Part shown: in pieces, positions 42,663-50,872 of the stretch
Layout: every line of letters begins with the position of its first letter
Position numbering within the stretch: the first letter of the stretch is position 1
Source of the DNA: XN24 sp964462675
Lineage (GTDB): Bacteria > Pseudomonadota > Gammaproteobacteria > Steroidobacterales > XN24
Direction of reading: 5' to 3'
Assembly (NCBI GenBank): GCA_964462675.1
Contig: CAYWYS010000005.1
Location: 1 to 64,000 of the forward strand
Length of the DNA: 64,000 bases
Translations under genes and position numbers: made by a program
The notes under the pieces: generated by a model
Told to the model about the DNA's origin: nothing
The model's database searches: none
The model's input: the letters and a program-made list of their open reading frames with translations, nothing else

Positions 42663-44474
42663 TCAAAACGGCCACCACCAGGGGATAACCACCATGGCGA
42701 CGATGAACCACCAGATCATGGTCACGCCGCCGATCTTCCAGAAGTCACCGAATCGATACCCCCCCGGGGCCTGAATCATCAAGTTGTTCGGGGTCGAGAC
42801 CGGCGTCAGGAATGCCGTCATGGCAGCCGTCACTATGGTCAGGATCATCGGCATCGGCGAAACGCCCATCACGGCCGCCGCCGCGATCCCTGGCGGCAGC
42901 ATGATCACGACCGTTGCAGTGTTGCCCATGAGCTGGGTGAGGGTCGCCGTGGCCAGGAACAATGCCGCCAGCACGGCCAGCGGTCCGAAATCGCCCACCA
43001 GTGCGACGGCACCGCTGCCGATCATCTGGTCGACGCCGGTGTTCTGCATCGCAAGGCTTACCGGCAGGATTGCCCCCAGCAGCAGCGTTGCCTCCCAGTC
43101 CACGGCGGCAAATGCTTTCTTGGGCGTGATCACGCCGGTCACGAACATCAACCCGGCGCAGGTCAGTACCGAGATGACCGGCGGAAAGACGTTAAAAGCC
43201 AATAGACCAATCATCAAGGCGAGAATCGCCAGGGCGGGCCGTGAACCGGGGCCCAGCGCGACCGCCTGGCGCCGGACCAGGTCCGGAGAATTGATGACCA
43301 GCACCTGGGGCGTGCTCAGCCGCTTGTCCAGGGCCGCCCAGGTGCCCTGGAGCAGCAGCTTGTCGCCGGCGCGGAGTTCAGTCGGGCTGAGATCCAGCAC
43401 CCGGTCGCCCCGCTCGATTGCCAGGATAATCAGGTCCCCGGCCGGGGTCGCCATGCCTGGAAATGCGGCGCGTCCGATGAACTCGGAACGAGGCGGAATA
43501 ACGACCTCGGCCAGGCCCGAGTGAGCACCGAACAGGGCGTTATCGGCAGCCGATTCGGTTTCGTCTTCGTCGCGAAAAGCGAGTTCCATCTGCTGCGCGA
43601 ACGCGGCCGCCTCCCGCGCATCACCGCGAATCAGCAGGTAATCGCCCGCCGCGAGTTCCTTGTGCGTCGTCGGGGCGTTGGTCGTCGGATCCTGCACCGC
43701 CTTGAGCTTGAGACCGGGAAACTCGGCCAAGCTTACTGATTCCGCGGATTCGCCGATCAGCGGCGAGTTCTCACGAATCCGCAGGCGATGAAAATCGGAG
43801 TCGAGTCGATAGTATTCGACCAGGGTCTGCGCATAACTGGAAAAGTCTTGCGGCATCGATTCCCCGTTCCGATGCGGCAAGAGACGATTCCTGGTCAACA
43901 GCATGATGGCGCTGGTGCCGATCAGCAGCGGGATGCCGATGACGGCAAACTCGAACATGCCGATCGACTCGCCCAGCTGCTGGATCTGCCCGTAGGCGAT
44001 CATGTTGAGGTGGGTCCCAAGCATGGTCAGCATCGAGGCGGCATAGATCACGAACGCCATCGGAATCATGATCTGGGAGCTGGGGACTTTCAGGCGCGCG
44101 GCCAGCAGCACGCACACCGGAATGAGCGCCGCCACTGCGGCCATGAAGCCGATCACGGCCCCAAGGCAGGCGCCGATCCCGAACATGGCCAGCATCGCTT
44201 TGAATTCATTGCCGCCGGACACGACGATGATCTTCTGGCTGGCCCAGGCGGTGATGCCGGCGGCTTCCAGTGACGCGGAAATGATGAACAATCCGGCGAT
44301 CAGGATGACGATGGAATCACCGAAGCCGGAGATCGCCTCGGCTGCGGTCAGGATGCCGGTGAAGTGAAACGCAAGCGCCATTGCGAGGGCGACCAGGATC
44401 GGCGGCAGCCGGTCCCAGATGAACAGCGCCACGGTGGCGACGACGATCAGGATGACCAGGACGGGATCAGACAC
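42663..44474 (-). CDS. SLC13/DASS-type permease with two central RCK_C (TrkA_C) domains
   Basis: The 603-residue membrane protein has N-terminal spans (VLVILIVVATVALFIWDRLPPILVALAMA), two cytoplasmic RCK_C-like domains at roughly residues 200-385 (each ending in a GD.LLI/LLL.G strand) and C-terminal spans ending in WWWPF. The TPVSTPNNLMIQAPGGY loop matches the SNT-type substrate motif of the divalent anion/Na symporters. Relatives move dicarboxylates, sulfate or other anions; the substrate here is unknown. GTG at 44474 is chosen because AAGGGA precedes it; ATG at 44510 or 44540 would add hydrophilic residues. Its place at the head of the urease operon suggests coregulation. Confidence 0.85.
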   Translation of the reverse strand: MSDPVLVILIVVATVALFIWDRLPPILVALAMALAFHFTGILTAAEAISGFGDSIVILIAGLFIISASLEAAGITAWASQKIIVVSGGNEFKAMLAMFGIGACLGAVIGFMAAVAALIPVCVLLAARLKVPSSQIMIPMAFVIYAASMLTMLGTHLNMIAYGQIQQLGESIGMFEFAVIGIPLLIGTSAIMLLTRNRLLPHRNGESMPQDFSSYAQTLVEYYRLDSDFHRLRIRENSPLIGESAESVSLAEFPGLKLKAVQDPTTNAPTTHKELAAGDYLLIRGDAREAAAFAQQMELAFRDEDETESAADNALFGAHSGLAEVVIPPRSEFIGRAAFPGMATPAGDLIILAIERGDRVLDLSPTELRAGDKLLLQGTWAALDKRLSTPQVLVINSPDLVRRQAVALGPGSRPALAILALMIGLLAFNVFPPVISVLTCAGLMFVTGVITPKKAFAAVDWEATLLLGAILPVSLAMQNTGVDQMIGSGAVALVGDFGPLAVLAALFLATATLTQLMGNTATVVIMLPPGIAAAAVMGVSPMPMILTIVTAAMTAFLTPVSTPNNLMIQAPGGYRFGDFWKIGGVTMIWWFIVAMVVIPWWWPF

Positions 44475-44670
44475 AGATGAATCCCTTGAACGTGTTCGTC
44501 GCCGGGGCATCGCCCGCCCCGACGGTCCTCGGCCAAGCATGCCGTGGCTGCGTAAACGCGCGATGGTGATGCAGGCCTCGTTCGATTGTTGTTGCTTGTT
44601 CGAACGCTGGCACTAAGGTCGCGCACTTTCCAGGCGAAGGACCGATGCTCCATCGCCCTTGAAGTTCGTC

Positions 44671-44698
44671 ATGCTATACGCAAAGGGTGCCCTGTCAA
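44671..44698 (-). promoter_or_regulatory. Sigma70 promoter for the permease-urease operon
   Basis: On the minus strand a perfect TTGACA (44698-44693) is followed after 16 bp by TAGCAT (44676-44671). It points at the SLC13-type gene about 190 bases downstream. The long leader could hold a regulatory element, but no riboswitch is recognised. No NtrC or Nac site was identified by eye. Confidence 0.55.
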
Positions 44699-44741
44699 TC
44701 CCTGCTGAACGGATGCAGCGCAGCATGGCGAGTCTACATTG

Positions 44742-44782
44742 CAGCAGCGTGTACAAGATAAAACTGTACAATGACGCTGCTG
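44742..44782. terminator. Long inverted repeat downstream of suhB
   Basis: CAGCAGCGTGTACA (44742-44755) pairs with TGTACA-ATG-ACGCTGCTG (44765-44782), leaving a three-base bulge and a nine-base loop. It lies four bases beyond the suhB stop on the minus strand and can fold on either strand. There is no run of T, so a factor-independent terminator is possible but not certain; it could also bind a repressor. Confidence 0.45.
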
Positions 44783-44785
44783 TCG

Positions 44786-45586
44786 CTACTTGCCCAGTTC
44801 GGGCGTCAGGTGCGGCTCGATGAGCTTCAGCAAGGCCTCGTGGATCTTCGGGTTACCGGCCACGACATTGCCGCTCTGCTGATAGCCGTCGCGCCCGGCG
44901 AGGTCGGTGACGAGCCCGCCGCACTCCTGGATCATCAGCACGCCGGCGGCGATGTCCCAGACCTTCAGCCCGATCTCCCAGAAGCCGTCCAGGCGGCCGG
45001 CCGCGACATAGGCCAGGTCCAGCGCCGCTGCGCCGGGCCGGCGCACGCCGGAGGTCTCCTGCATGGCCGCCTTGAGCATGCCCATGTAGGCATCCAGCGA
45101 GCCCGTGTCAGGCTTGTAGGGATAGCCGGTGCCGAGCAACGATTTTTCCAGCAGGCGGGTGTCGCTGACGCGCATTTTGCGTCCATCCACGGTCGCCCCG
45201 GCGCCGCGACTGGTCGTGAACAGTTCCTGCCGCAGCGGGTCGTAGATGACGCCGTGCTCGAGCCGGCCGCGCTGCATGACGGCAATCGACACGCAGAACA
45301 CCGGAAAGCCGTGCAGGAAATTGGTCGTGCCGTCGAGCGGGTCGATGATCCAGACGAACTCGGCGTCGCCGCTCGAGCCGCTCTCCTCGGCGAGGAAAGC
45401 ATGGTCCGGGTAGCTGCGCTGCACGGTGCGGATGATGTCCTGCTCGGCCATCCGGTCGACTTCGCTGACGAAATCGTTACGGCCCTTGGAGTCGACCTTG
45501 ATCGCATCGAGCTGGTTGATGTGGCGGACGATCAGGTCGCCGGCGCGGCGCGCGGCGCGGACGCCGATATTCAGCAGCGGGTGCAT
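44786..45586 (-). CDS. suhB: Inositol-1-monophosphatase / rRNA antitermination factor SuhB
   Basis: The 266-residue protein has the metal-binding motifs of the inositol monophosphatase family: FLAEESG, WIIDPLDGTTNFLHGFP and the C-terminal LKVWDIAAGVLMIQECGG. In gammaproteobacteria SuhB also takes part in rRNA transcription complexes. GAGGAG precedes the ATG at 45586. It is divergent from trmJ, the usual pairing, with 113 bp between. Confidence 0.95.
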   Translation of the reverse strand: MHPLLNIGVRAARRAGDLIVRHINQLDAIKVDSKGRNDFVSEVDRMAEQDIIRTVQRSYPDHAFLAEESGSSGDAEFVWIIDPLDGTTNFLHGFPVFCVSIAVMQRGRLEHGVIYDPLRQELFTTSRGAGATVDGRKMRVSDTRLLEKSLLGTGYPYKPDTGSLDAYMGMLKAAMQETSGVRRPGAAALDLAYVAAGRLDGFWEIGLKVWDIAAGVLMIQECGGLVTDLAGRDGYQQSGNVVAGNPKIHEALLKLIEPHLTPELGK

Positions 45587-45699
45587 CGAAGCTTCTCCTC
45601 GGGCGCGGCGGGCGGCATGCGCTGTCGCTCGCGCCAGACCCGGTTACAGCCGGGTAGAATAGCAAGTCGCCCCGTTCCCTGCAGTTATTTCGGAGTCCG

Positions 45700-46422
45700 A
45701 TGAGCGTCCCTGTCCGCATCGTCCTGGTCGGCACGACCCATCCCGGCAACATCGGTGCTGTGGCCCGCGCGATGCGCAACATGGGCCTCGAGCGGCTCAG
45801 CCTGGTCGCGCCGCGCGAGTTCCCGAGCGAGCAAGCGACGGCACGGGCTGCCGGCGCGGACGCGATCCTGGCGGCGGCCCGCGTCTGCGCGACCCTCGAG
45901 GAAGCGCTGGCCGATTGCCGTTTCGTGGTCGGCGCCAGCGCGCGCCTGCGGGCGGTTGCCTGGCCCGAGCTCAGTCCGCGCGAAGCGGCGCCGCGGCTGC
46001 TCGCCGAGGGCCGGCAGGGCGAGGCCGCGGTAATCTTCGGCCGCGAAAGCAGCGGCCTGACGAACGGGGAACTGGGGCGCTGCCATGCCTTGCTGCACAT
46101 CCCGACGGACCCGGAATTCAACTCGCTGAACCTCGCGATGGCCGTGCAGGTCGTGGCCTACGAGCTGCGCCTCGCGCTGCTCGAGGATTCGGTGCCGGCC
46201 AGGGAACGCGGCGACACGCTGGCCTCGGCGGAGGATATGGAGCGCCTGTATGAGCACCTCGAGCGGACCCTGGTCGCCGCCCGCTTCCTGAACCCGACGA
46301 ATCCGCGCCACCTGATGTTGCGGCTGCGCCGGTTGTTCAACCGGGCACTTCTGGAGGAAAAAGAGGTCAGGATCCTGCGGGGCGTGCTGAGCGCGCTGGA
46401 GCCGCGCCGGGACCGGCCATGA
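45700..46422 (+). CDS. trmJ: tRNA (cytidine/uridine-2'-O-)-methyltransferase TrmJ
   Basis: The 240-residue SPOUT enzyme methylates position 32 of several tRNAs. IVLVGTTHPGNIGAVARAMRNMGL is its N-terminal motif, AVIFGRESSGLTNGEL and IPTDPEFNSLNLAMAVQVVAYEL form the knotted SAM site. TAGAAT (45655-45660) may be the -10 box. In relatives cysE and iscR follow trmJ; here iscS comes next after 64 bp. Confidence 0.95.
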   Translation: MSVPVRIVLVGTTHPGNIGAVARAMRNMGLERLSLVAPREFPSEQATARAAGADAILAAARVCATLEEALADCRFVVGASARLRAVAWPELSPREAAPRLLAEGRQGEAAVIFGRESSGLTNGELGRCHALLHIPTDPEFNSLNLAMAVQVVAYELRLALLEDSVPARERGDTLASAEDMERLYEHLERTLVAARFLNPTNPRHLMLRLRRLFNRALLEEKEVRILRGVLSALEPRRDRP

Positions 46423-46486
46423 GGCGCCCGGCGCGCGGACGCGTTAAGGTAGCAGGGATGCGCCATCCAGGGCGGCAGCACAGGAT

Positions 46487-47683
46487 ATGAACGAGATTCG
46501 CACGCCGGTTTACTTCGACTACGCCGCGACGACCCCGGTCGATGAGCGCGTGGTGCGCTGCATGGTCGACTGCATGGGGCCGGCCGGTTGCTTCGCGAAC
46601 CCGGCCTCCAGCTCGCACGCGCCGGGGCGCGCCGCGCGCGGCCGCGTCGAGGCGGCGCGCCGCGAGGTCGCGGCGCTGCTTGGCGCGCGTCCCACGGAGA
46701 TCATCTGGACGTCCGGCGCGACCGAGTCGAACAACCTCGCGATCAAGGGTGCGGCCCGCTACCACGCGGACCGCGGCCGCCACATCGTCACGAGCAAGAC
46801 GGAACACAAGGCAGTGCTCGACACCTGCCGCCAGCTGGAGAAAGAGGGTTGGCAGGTCAGCTACCTGTCGCCGGGTCCGGGCGGCGTGATGAGCGTCGCC
46901 GAGATCGAGCCGGCGCTGCGGCCGGATACCGTGCTGGTCTCGGTCATGTACGTCAACAACGAGATCGGCACGATCAATGACCTGGCGCCGATCGGCCGGC
47001 TCTGCCGGGAGCGCGGCGTGCTGTTCCACGTCGATGCCGCACAGGCGGCCGGCAAGCTGCCGGTCGACGTCGACGCCATCGGCGCGGACCTGCTGTCCGT
47101 GTCGGCGCACAAGGCCTACGGACCGAAGGGCGTCGGCGCGCTGTACCTGCGCGGCAGCCCGAAAAGCCGCCTCGAGCCGCTGATTCACGGTGGCGGGCAC
47201 GAATGGGGCATGCGCTCGGGCACGCTGGCGACCCACCAGATCGTTGGCATGGGCGAGGCGTTCAGGATCGCCGGCGAGGAACAGCCGGCGGAGGCGGAGC
47301 GGCTGCGGGCGCTGCGCGATCGGCTCTGGACCGGGATCGCCGGCCTCGGTGGCGTGCACCTGAACGGCGACCCGGCGCGTCGCGTCGCGGGCATGCTGAA
47401 CATCAGTTTCGAGGGCGTCGAGGGCGAGAGCCTGTTGTTCGCGCTGCGCGAGCTGGCCGTCTCCAGCGGCTCGGCCTGCACCTCGGCGAGCCGCGAGGCA
47501 TCGTACGTGCTGCGGGCGCTCGGGCGGGACGACCAGCTGGCGCAGAGCTCCTTGCGTTTCAGCCTCGGGCGCTACAGCACGGCGGCAGAAGTCGACTTTG
47601 CGATCCGCGTCGTCACGGAACAGGTCGACCGGCTGCGGGCCCTCGGGCCCGGCGGCGGGGCAAGAAACAGGGAGGCAATGTGA
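46487..47683 (+). CDS. iscS: Cysteine desulfurase IscS
   Basis: The 398-residue PLP enzyme removes sulfur from cysteine for Fe-S clusters and tRNA thiolation. FDYAATTPVDERV, SGATESNNLAIKG, HVDAAQAAGKLPVDV, SAHKAYGPKGVGALY with the PLP lysine, and the flexible-loop cysteine in SSGSACTSAS are all in place. Where IscS usually has HERGMRSGT this protein has HEWGMRSGT. The IscR repressor gene that normally precedes it is missing, so control must differ. Its stop overlaps the next gene. Confidence 0.95.
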   Translation: MNEIRTPVYFDYAATTPVDERVVRCMVDCMGPAGCFANPASSSHAPGRAARGRVEAARREVAALLGARPTEIIWTSGATESNNLAIKGAARYHADRGRHIVTSKTEHKAVLDTCRQLEKEGWQVSYLSPGPGGVMSVAEIEPALRPDTVLVSVMYVNNEIGTINDLAPIGRLCRERGVLFHVDAAQAAGKLPVDVDAIGADLLSVSAHKAYGPKGVGALYLRGSPKSRLEPLIHGGGHEWGMRSGTLATHQIVGMGEAFRIAGEEQPAEAERLRALRDRLWTGIAGLGGVHLNGDPARRVAGMLNISFEGVEGESLLFALRELAVSSGSACTSASREASYVLRALGRDDQLAQSSLRFSLGRYSTAAEVDFAIRVVTEQVDRLRALGPGGGARNREAM

Positions 47684-48087
47684 TGAACGTGCAACCGGAC
47701 CTGCTGGAGTACTCGGGCGAAGTGTGCCATCGCTTCGAGACCGCGCCGCGACATGGCCGCGTGCTCGCGGCAGCCTTCGAGCGACGGCGGGGCGGGGCCG
47801 GGGCCATCGAGCAAGGCGTGCGGGTAGAGTTCGAGGCGCGCGTACGGGAGGGCCGGATCGTCGAGTGCCGGTTCCGTGCCTACGGTTGCCCGCATGTCAT
47901 CGCGGCCGCGTCCTGGGTGGCCGAGCAGGCCGAGGGTCGCGCCGCCGGCGACACGAGCTGGGTGGATCCGCAGCAACTGGCCGAGCTGCTGGAGGCCCCG
48001 CCGCACAAGCTCGGCAACCTGCTGGTCGTCGAGGATGCCCTGCGCGCCTGCCTTGCCGACCGTGGCCGGGCGCCGAACGAGAGCTGA
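47683..48087 (+). CDS. IscU-like protein lacking most cluster ligands
   Basis: The 134-residue protein has the IscU/NifU-N fold pattern (MNVQPDLLEYSGEV, ECRFRAYGCPHVIAAASWVAE, APPHKLGNLLVVEDAL). By eye only Cys69, equivalent to E. coli IscU Cys63, is kept. The positions of Cys37, Asp39 and Cys106 appear to be Gln44, Val46 and Asn112. The LPPVK site read by HscA is changed to APPHK. It therefore is unlikely to be an ordinary scaffold; it may modulate IscS or carry sulfur. Its start overlaps the iscS stop, so it is coupled to it. Confidence 0.8.
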   Translation: MNVQPDLLEYSGEVCHRFETAPRHGRVLAAAFERRRGGAGAIEQGVRVEFEARVREGRIVECRFRAYGCPHVIAAASWVAEQAEGRAAGDTSWVDPQQLAELLEAPPHKLGNLLVVEDALRACLADRGRAPNES

Positions 48088-48126
48088 CCCGGGGATCCGG
48101 GGCAACGAAAGGAGGAGCAAGCGAAG

Positions 48127-48450
48127 ATGGCAATCACCCTGACCCAATCGGCCGCCGAGCGCGTCAAGGACTACCTGGCGCGGCGTGGCCGCGGCAAGGG
48201 CATCCGCCTGGGCGTCAAGCGCACGGGGTGCTCCGGCTGGGCCTATGTCGTCGATTATGCCGACGACGGCGGCGGCGAAGACCTGGTGTTCGTCGACCGG
48301 GACGTGCAGGTGTTCGTCAAGCCCGAACACCTGGCGCTGATCGACGGCACCGAGGTGGATTTCGTCAAGCAGGGCCTCAACGAGGCCTTCCGTTTCCGCA
48401 ACCCGAACGTCAAGGGCGAATGCGGCTGCGGCGAAAGCTTCAGCGTTTGA
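48127..48450 (+). CDS. iscA: A-type Fe-S carrier IscA
   Basis: The 107-residue protein has the three ligands of A-type carriers: Cys35 (GCSGWAY) and the C-terminal Cys99 and Cys101 (CGCGESF). IscA binds iron or 2Fe-2S clusters and delivers them to apo-proteins. AGGAGGAGCAAG lies before the ATG. It ends the short isc group; hscB, hscA, fdx and iscX do not follow. Confidence 0.94.
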   Translation: MAITLTQSAAERVKDYLARRGRGKGIRLGVKRTGCSGWAYVVDYADDGGGEDLVFVDRDVQVFVKPEHLALIDGTEVDFVKQGLNEAFRFRNPNVKGECGCGESFSV

Positions 48451-48480
48451 TTGAATGCCCGGGCCCCGTGGCGGTAATAT
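48451..48480 (+). promoter_or_regulatory. Probable ndk promoter
   Basis: TTGAAT (48451-48456) and TAATAT (48475-48480) are 18 bp apart, about 100 bases before the ndk ATG. A CTCCGT/ACGGAG hairpin lies in the leader. It separates the isc group from the ndk-rlmN-pilW-rodZ unit. Confidence 0.5.
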
Positions 48481-48583
48481 ATTCCGTTCGTCCCTCCGTT
48501 GAGACGGAGCGGAGGTTGCAGCCGCAGGGTGCGGTTTTGCAAAGGATTTTTATCGGAATAGAGACTGAACCCAAGGGAGTCCC

Positions 48584-49015
48584 ATGGCGACCGAGCGCAC
48601 TTTGTCCATCATCAAGCCCGATGGCGTCCAGAAAAACCTGATCGGCGAGATCTACCGGCGCTTCGAGGCGGCCGGCCTGCAGATCGTGGCGGCGCGCATG
48701 GCGCACCTGTCGCCGGCCGAGGCCGGCGCGTTCTACGCCGTGCATCGCGAGCGCCCGTTCTACAAGGACCTGGTGTCCTACATGACCTCCGGGCCGGTCA
48801 TGGTCAGCGTGCTCGAGGGCGAGAACGCCGTCGCCACGCATCGCGAGATCATGGGCGCGACGGATCCGGCCAAGGCCGACAAGGGCACGATTCGTGCCGA
48901 CTTCGCGTCGAGCATCGAGGAGAACGTGGTGCACGGCTCCGACGGCCCCGACACCGCACGCCAGGAGATAGCCTTCTTCTTCGCCGGCACCGACATCTGC
49001 ACGAGGACGCGCTGA
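48584..49015 (+). CDS. ndk: Nucleoside diphosphate kinase
   Basis: The 143-residue enzyme balances NTP pools. ERTLSIIKPDGVQKNLIGEI opens it, MGATDPAKADKGTIRADFA is the nucleotide loop and NVVHGSDGPDTA contains the phosphorylated histidine. Full length with GGGAG before the ATG. rlmN starts seven bases after the stop. Confidence 0.97.
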   Translation: MATERTLSIIKPDGVQKNLIGEIYRRFEAAGLQIVAARMAHLSPAEAGAFYAVHRERPFYKDLVSYMTSGPVMVSVLEGENAVATHREIMGATDPAKADKGTIRADFASSIEENVVHGSDGPDTARQEIAFFFAGTDICTRTR

Positions 49016-49022
49016 GCACGAC

Positions 49023-50126
49023 ATGAGCGAGGCGCGCATCAACCTGCTCGGCCTGTCCCGCGAGGGGCTGGAAGCGTTTTTCGCAGGGCTCGGCGAGAAG
49101 CCGTTCCGCGCGCGCCAGCTGATGACCTGGATGTACCGCTTCGCGGTCGCGGATTTCGCGGCGATGACCGATATCTCGAAGGCGCTGCGGGCGAAGCTCG
49201 CCCAGATCGCCGAGATCAGGCCGCCGGAGATCCGCTCGCTGCACCATGCCGCCGACGAGACCCGCAAGTGGATGGTGACGATGGACGGTGGCCAGGCCAT
49301 CGAGACGGTGTTCATTCCCGAGACCGCGCGCGGCACTTTGTGCATCTCCAGCCAGGTCGGCTGCGCGATGGACTGTGCCTTCTGCGCCACCGGCAAGCAG
49401 GGCTTCAACCGCAACCTGTCGGCGGCGGACATCGTCGGCCAGGTCTGGCTCGCCAACCGCGAGCTCGGCTACCGGCACGACGGCGACCGGATCGTCACCA
49501 ACGTCGTGTTCATGGGCATGGGCGAGCCGCTGGCGAACTACCGCAACGTCGTGCCCGCGGTGCAGGTGCTGATCGACGACTTCGGCTTCAATATTTCCCG
49601 GCGCCGCGTGACCGTCAGCACCTCCGGCCTCGTGCCGCAGATGGACCGGCTCGCGGAAGAGTGCAACGTGGCGCTCGCGGTTTCGCTGCACGCGGCCGAC
49701 GACACGCTGCGCGACCAGCTGGTGCCGATCAATCGCCGCCACCCGATCGAGGAACTGCTTGAGGCCTGCTGGCGCTACGCCGAGCGCGGCAGCGGGCGGC
49801 ACATCACCTTCGAGTACGTCATGCTCGACGGGGTCAACGACCGGGAGGAGGACATGCGGCGGCTCGTGAAGCTGCTGTCGCATCGCCCCGCGAAGGTCAA
49901 CCTGATCCCGTTCAACCCGTTTCCCGGCACCGAGTTCCGCCGCTCGCCGCTCGAGGCGATCGAGCGCTGCCGCGAGTTTCTGCTGCGCAAGGGCATCCGC
50001 ACGACGATCCGGCGCACGCGCGGCGATGACATCGACGCGGCTTGCGGCCAGCTGGCGGGCAAGGTCAACGACCGTGTCCGCTACCGGCTCGGCAGCAAGC
50101 TGGTCAGCGTGGCGGCGAGGGTCTGA
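49023..50126 (+). CDS. rlmN: Dual-specificity 23S rRNA/tRNA adenine-C2 methyltransferase RlmN
   Basis: The 367-residue radical SAM enzyme methylates A2503 of 23S rRNA and A37 of tRNAs. CAMDCAFCATG gives the 4Fe-4S cluster cysteines, VVFMGMGEPLANY and SRRRVTVSTSGLVP are SAM-binding strands, and the C-terminal region AACGQLAGK holds the acceptor cysteine. Complete. Followed two bases later by pilW. Confidence 0.97.
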   Translation: MSEARINLLGLSREGLEAFFAGLGEKPFRARQLMTWMYRFAVADFAAMTDISKALRAKLAQIAEIRPPEIRSLHHAADETRKWMVTMDGGQAIETVFIPETARGTLCISSQVGCAMDCAFCATGKQGFNRNLSAADIVGQVWLANRELGYRHDGDRIVTNVVFMGMGEPLANYRNVVPAVQVLIDDFGFNISRRRVTVSTSGLVPQMDRLAEECNVALAVSLHAADDTLRDQLVPINRRHPIEELLEACWRYAERGSGRHITFEYVMLDGVNDREEDMRRLVKLLSHRPAKVNLIPFNPFPGTEFRRSPLEAIERCREFLLRKGIRTTIRRTRGDDIDAACGQLAGKVNDRVRYRLGSKLVSVAARV

Positions 50127-50128
50127 CG

Positions 50129-50872
50129 ATGAGGAACCGGAAGCTGCTGATCGTGATGCTCGCGGCCGTCGTGGCGGGCTGCGTCAGCAACAAGCCGCCG
50201 AGCCTCGCCTCCGACAAGGACGCGGCGCGCTACAACGTCCAGCTCGGCATGAATTACCTGCAGCTCGGCGACCTCGAGGGGGCGCGCGAGAAGCTCGAGC
50301 GTGCCGCCCAGCAGGACCCGACCCTGCCGGCCGCGCAGGCGGCGCTGGGCATCCTGTACGAGCGTGCCGGCGACATGCGCCGTGCCGGCGACCACTTGCG
50401 ACGTGCCAGCCGGCTCGCGCCGGACGACCCGAACATGGTGAACGCCTACGGCGGCTTCCTGTGCCGCCAGGGCGATCGCAAGGAAGGCATCCGTCATTTC
50501 GAGATGGCGGCGAACAATGCCTTCTATCGCACGCCCGAGGCCGCGTTGACCAACGCCGGCGTGTGCGCGCGCGGCATCCCCGACAACGTGGCCGCCGAGG
50601 ATTACCTGCGGCGCGCCCTCGAGATCAACCGCAACTATGCCGAGGCCTTGCTGCAGCTGGCCGACCTGAGCCTGGCGACGCAACGGCCGATGCCGGCGCG
50701 CGCGTTCATCCAGCGCTTCGAGACAGTCTCCGCCGCCACGCCATACAGCCTGGACCTGGGGCGCCGCATCGAGATGAGCGCGGGCGACCAGCAGGCGGCC
50801 GCGGAATACGCCACCCGGCTGCGCCGCGAATTTCCCGACTCGCGTGAAGCGAGGAGCCTGAGCCGTGAATGA
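50129..50872 (+). CDS. pilW: Type IV pilus biogenesis lipoprotein PilW/PilF
   Basis: The 247-residue protein has a lipoprotein signal (VVAGC at the cleavage cysteine, residue 17) and about six TPR units beginning with ARYNVQLGMNYLQLGDLEGARE. PilW/PilF is the pilotin that brings the PilQ secretin to the outer membrane. The position between rlmN and rodZ is the standard one. ATG at 50129 is chosen because the lipobox follows directly. No other pilus gene is in the window. Confidence 0.93.
   Translation: MRNRKLLIVMLAAVVAGCVSNKPPSLASDKDAARYNVQLGMNYLQLGDLEGAREKLERAAQQDPTLPAAQAALGILYERAGDMRRAGDHLRRASRLAPDDPNMVNAYGGFLCRQGDRKEGIRHFEMAANNAFYRTPEAALTNAGVCARGIPDNVAAEDYLRRALEINRNYAEALLQLADLSLATQRPMPARAFIQRFETVSAATPYSLDLGRRIEMSAGDQQAAAEYATRLRREFPDSREARSLSRE

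Larger units (their letters stand above)
44475..44785. other. 311-bp gap between the permease and suhB
   Basis: No convincing gene lies here; short open frames have no ribosome site or domain character. The stretch has a visibly higher AT content than its surroundings. It contains a good minus-strand promoter at 44671-44698, leaving a 5' leader of about 190 bases before the permease, and a long inverted repeat at 44742-44782 next to the suhB stop. It marks the right border of the urease block. Confidence 0.6.

Noticed and set aside
44447..44653. A 68-codon minus-strand frame in the gap right of the permease gene
   Set aside because: No Shine-Dalgarno sequence, no domain, arginine-rich shadow-like composition.
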